Assembly: GCA_948960675.1 (NCBI GenBank)
Contig: CARDPF010000166.1
Span: 1-7,173 of the forward strand
Direction: 5' to 3'
Source: an uncultured Eisenbergiella sp.
Lineage (GTDB): Bacteria > Bacillota > Clostridia > Lachnospirales > Lachnospiraceae
DNA length: 7,173 bases
Part shown: piece after piece, positions 5,647-7,173 of the stretch
Position numbering within the stretch: the first letter of the stretch is position 1
How the letters are laid out: the number at the start of each line of letters is the position of its first letter
Translations under genes and position numbers: made by a program
Notes under the pieces: model-generated
What the model saw: only the letters and a program-made list of their open reading frames with translations
Database searches by the model: none
What the model was told of the DNA's origin: nothing

Positions 5647-7170
5647 ATGGGAAGAGTCAAGTATGCAACCAGAAATATTTTATTCGGGTTAGGCGGCAAT
5701 GTGGTGACAATGCTGGTGCATTTCATTCTCCGGCGTGTGTTCGTCATGCGCCTCGGCGATGCGTTGGTGGGCGTGGAGGGGCTGTATACGGATATCCTCA
5801 CCATGCTTTCCCTGGCGGAACTGGGCGTGGGGACGGCGGTCAACTATAGCCTTTACGGACCGGTGGCCCGGGGGGAAAAGGAAAAAGTCAAGTCCTATAT
5901 GCTTCTGTACAAGAGGGCCTATCGGGCCATCGCTGCGGTGATCGCCACCGCCGGGATTTTGCTCACGCCCTTTTTGCAGTGGATCGTCAAAGAGCCGGGG
6001 CAGATTCCACTGGGAGACCTGCGGCTTTACTACCTGATTTTTCTATTCAATACCGTGAGCACTTACTTTATGGCCTATAAATATAGTCTGGCCAACGCGG
6101 AGCAGAAAAATTATATCCAGACAAACGCGGCGGCCCTGACCAAAATGATCACCATGGCGGTGCAGGTGGCAGCGCTTTTGATACTGCCCAATTTCCTGCT
6201 CTATCTTTTGATCCAGACGGGGGCAGAACTTGCGCAGAAAATTTTCATGAGCCGGTATTTGGACCGCAAGTATCCCCTTTTGCGGGAAAAAGAGGTGGAA
6301 GGCCTTTCCCGGCAGGAGAGCAGGGAAGTGGCCAGGAAGGTGCGGGCGCTGATGATGCACCGGCTGGGGGACATGGCCAGACTGCAGACGGACAGCGTGA
6401 TTATCTCCGGTTTTTTAGGGGTGGTGCAGGTAGGGCTGATAAACAACTACAAGCTGGTGGTCAATTCCGCTTCCAATTTTGTCAACGTGATTTTCAATTC
6501 GGTGATTTCCAGCTTTGGCAACCTGATTGCCACGGAGGAGGAGGAAAAGCAGTTTTCCCTGTTTAAGGTGTACCGCTTTTTCGCCATTTGGATATACGGC
6601 TATTCGGCGGTGGGATTTTTTCTGCTGCTGTCGCCTTTTATCGAACTGTATCTGGACAAGGCCCGTGTGCTGGCTGCGCCTGTGGTGGTCTGGTATCTGG
6701 TGGATTACTTTTTTAAGGGGGAGCGGATTGTGCTCTCCAACTTCAAAACGGCGGCCGGGGTCTTTGAACAGGATAAATACTTAACACTCATTCAGGGAGC
6801 GGTCAATCTGGCGATTTCCCTGGCGCTGGTGACAAAAATCGGGATGGCGGGCGTCTATATCGGTACGGTACTTTCCGGGCTGATTGCCAATCTCACCAAG
6901 CCGGTGGTCATCTACCGGGTGTGCTTCCACAGAAGCGCGAAATCTTATTTTGTAGATTCCTTCAAATATCTGGGTGTGATGGCCGTTGCGCTGGCCGTTT
7001 TGGTTCCCCTGCGGCAGGCATGGCTTGCGCAGGTGACGGTATGGAATTTTGCGGGAATGGCGGTAGTGGTCACGCTGGTGTTCAACGGATTGTTTTTGCT
7101 GGTATTTGGGCGGTCGCAGGAGTTTGGGTATCTTTACAGGATGGTGGCACGGCGGAAAAAGTGCCCGTGA
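5647..7170 (+). CDS. Wzx-type oligosaccharide flippase (MOP superfamily)
   Basis: Predicted 507-residue integral membrane protein of the polysaccharide exporter (MOP/MATE-like) group, which moves undecaprenyl-linked repeat units from the inner to the outer face of the cytoplasmic membrane. The N-terminus (ATRNILFGLGGNVVTMLVHF, 7-26) followed by GVEGLYTDILTMLSLAELGV (42-61) and GTAVNYSLYGPVARGE is typical of clostridial capsule flippases. Hydrophobic spans at roughly 10-28, 45-70, 94-115, 126-146, 163-190, 251-268, 278-296, 311-333, 342-356, 380-396, 400-422, 440-458 and 466-488 are consistent with about 12-14 helices. A charged cytoplasmic loop (205-235, rich in Arg, Lys and Glu) divides the halves, as is usual in this fold. 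Length fits the family (about 400-510). The basic C-terminus ARRKKCP should be cytoplasmic. The gene starts 11 bases after the preceding stop. Specificity for the pyruvylated unit built by this operon is inferred from context only. Confidence 0.92.
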   Translation: MGRVKYATRNILFGLGGNVVTMLVHFILRRVFVMRLGDALVGVEGLYTDILTMLSLAELGVGTAVNYSLYGPVARGEKEKVKSYMLLYKRAYRAIAAVIATAGILLTPFLQWIVKEPGQIPLGDLRLYYLIFLFNTVSTYFMAYKYSLANAEQKNYIQTNAAALTKMITMAVQVAALLILPNFLLYLLIQTGAELAQKIFMSRYLDRKYPLLREKEVEGLSRQESREVARKVRALMMHRLGDMARLQTDSVIISGFLGVVQVGLINNYKLVVNSASNFVNVIFNSVISSFGNLIATEEEEKQFSLFKVYRFFAIWIYGYSAVGFFLLLSPFIELYLDKARVLAAPVVVWYLVDYFFKGERIVLSNFKTAAGVFEQDKYLTLIQGAVNLAISLALVTKIGMAGVYIGTVLSGLIANLTKPVVIYRVCFHRSAKSYFVDSFKYLGVMAVALAVLVPLRQAWLAQVTVWNFAGMAVVVTLVFNGLFLLVFGRSQEFGYLYRMVARRKKCP

Positions 7171-7173
7171 ATT

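Noticed and set aside
1..7173. Insertion sequence, CRISPR array, tRNA or integrase
   Set aside because: No transposase-like frame, no regularly spaced repeats, no cloverleaf-like segment and almost no non-coding space outside the 101-base gap.

Overview
The window is a tightly packed, single-direction (+ strand) segment of a surface-polysaccharide (capsule or exopolysaccharide) biosynthesis operon. G+C is moderately high by eye, Shine-Dalgarno sequences are GGAGG/AAGGG-like, and the protein motifs resemble those of gut clostridia. I infer a Gram-positive host of the Lachnospiraceae/Clostridia type. This is an inference from style, not a taxonomic proof.

Layout: the 3' end of a family-4 glycosyltransferase (3-224); two successive GT-A family-2 glycosyltransferases (226-1263 and 1269-2324); a family-11 (alpha-1,2-fucosyltransferase type) glycosyltransferase (2329-3228); a polysaccharide pyruvyl transferase (3243-4415); the only real gap, 101 bases (4416-4516), which holds a GC-rich palindromic stretch and a perfect 13-bp stem-loop; a protein resembling the unsaturated-uronyl hydrolases of GH88/GH105 (4517-5635); and a Wzx-type oligosaccharide flippase (5647-7170). 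The window ends three bases after the flippase stop codon. Except for the 101-base gap, spacings between genes are 1, 5, 4, 14 and 11 bases, which suggests co-transcription and translational coupling.

Working model: cytoplasmic glycosyltransferases (GT4, GT2, GT2, GT11) extend a lipid-linked repeat unit. The pyruvyl transferase adds an acidic pyruvate ketal to one sugar, and the flippase moves the finished unit across the membrane for Wzy-dependent polymerisation. The initiating phosphoglycosyl transferase, the Wzy polymerase, chain-length control and nucleotide-sugar genes are not in this window and presumably flank it. The GH88/105-like protein is the unusual member: it looks cytoplasmic and catabolic in family, yet sits between the decorating enzyme and the flippase.

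No tRNA, rRNA, CRISPR array, insertion sequence, integrase or origin was seen. The long minus-strand open frames are shadows of the plus-strand genes.
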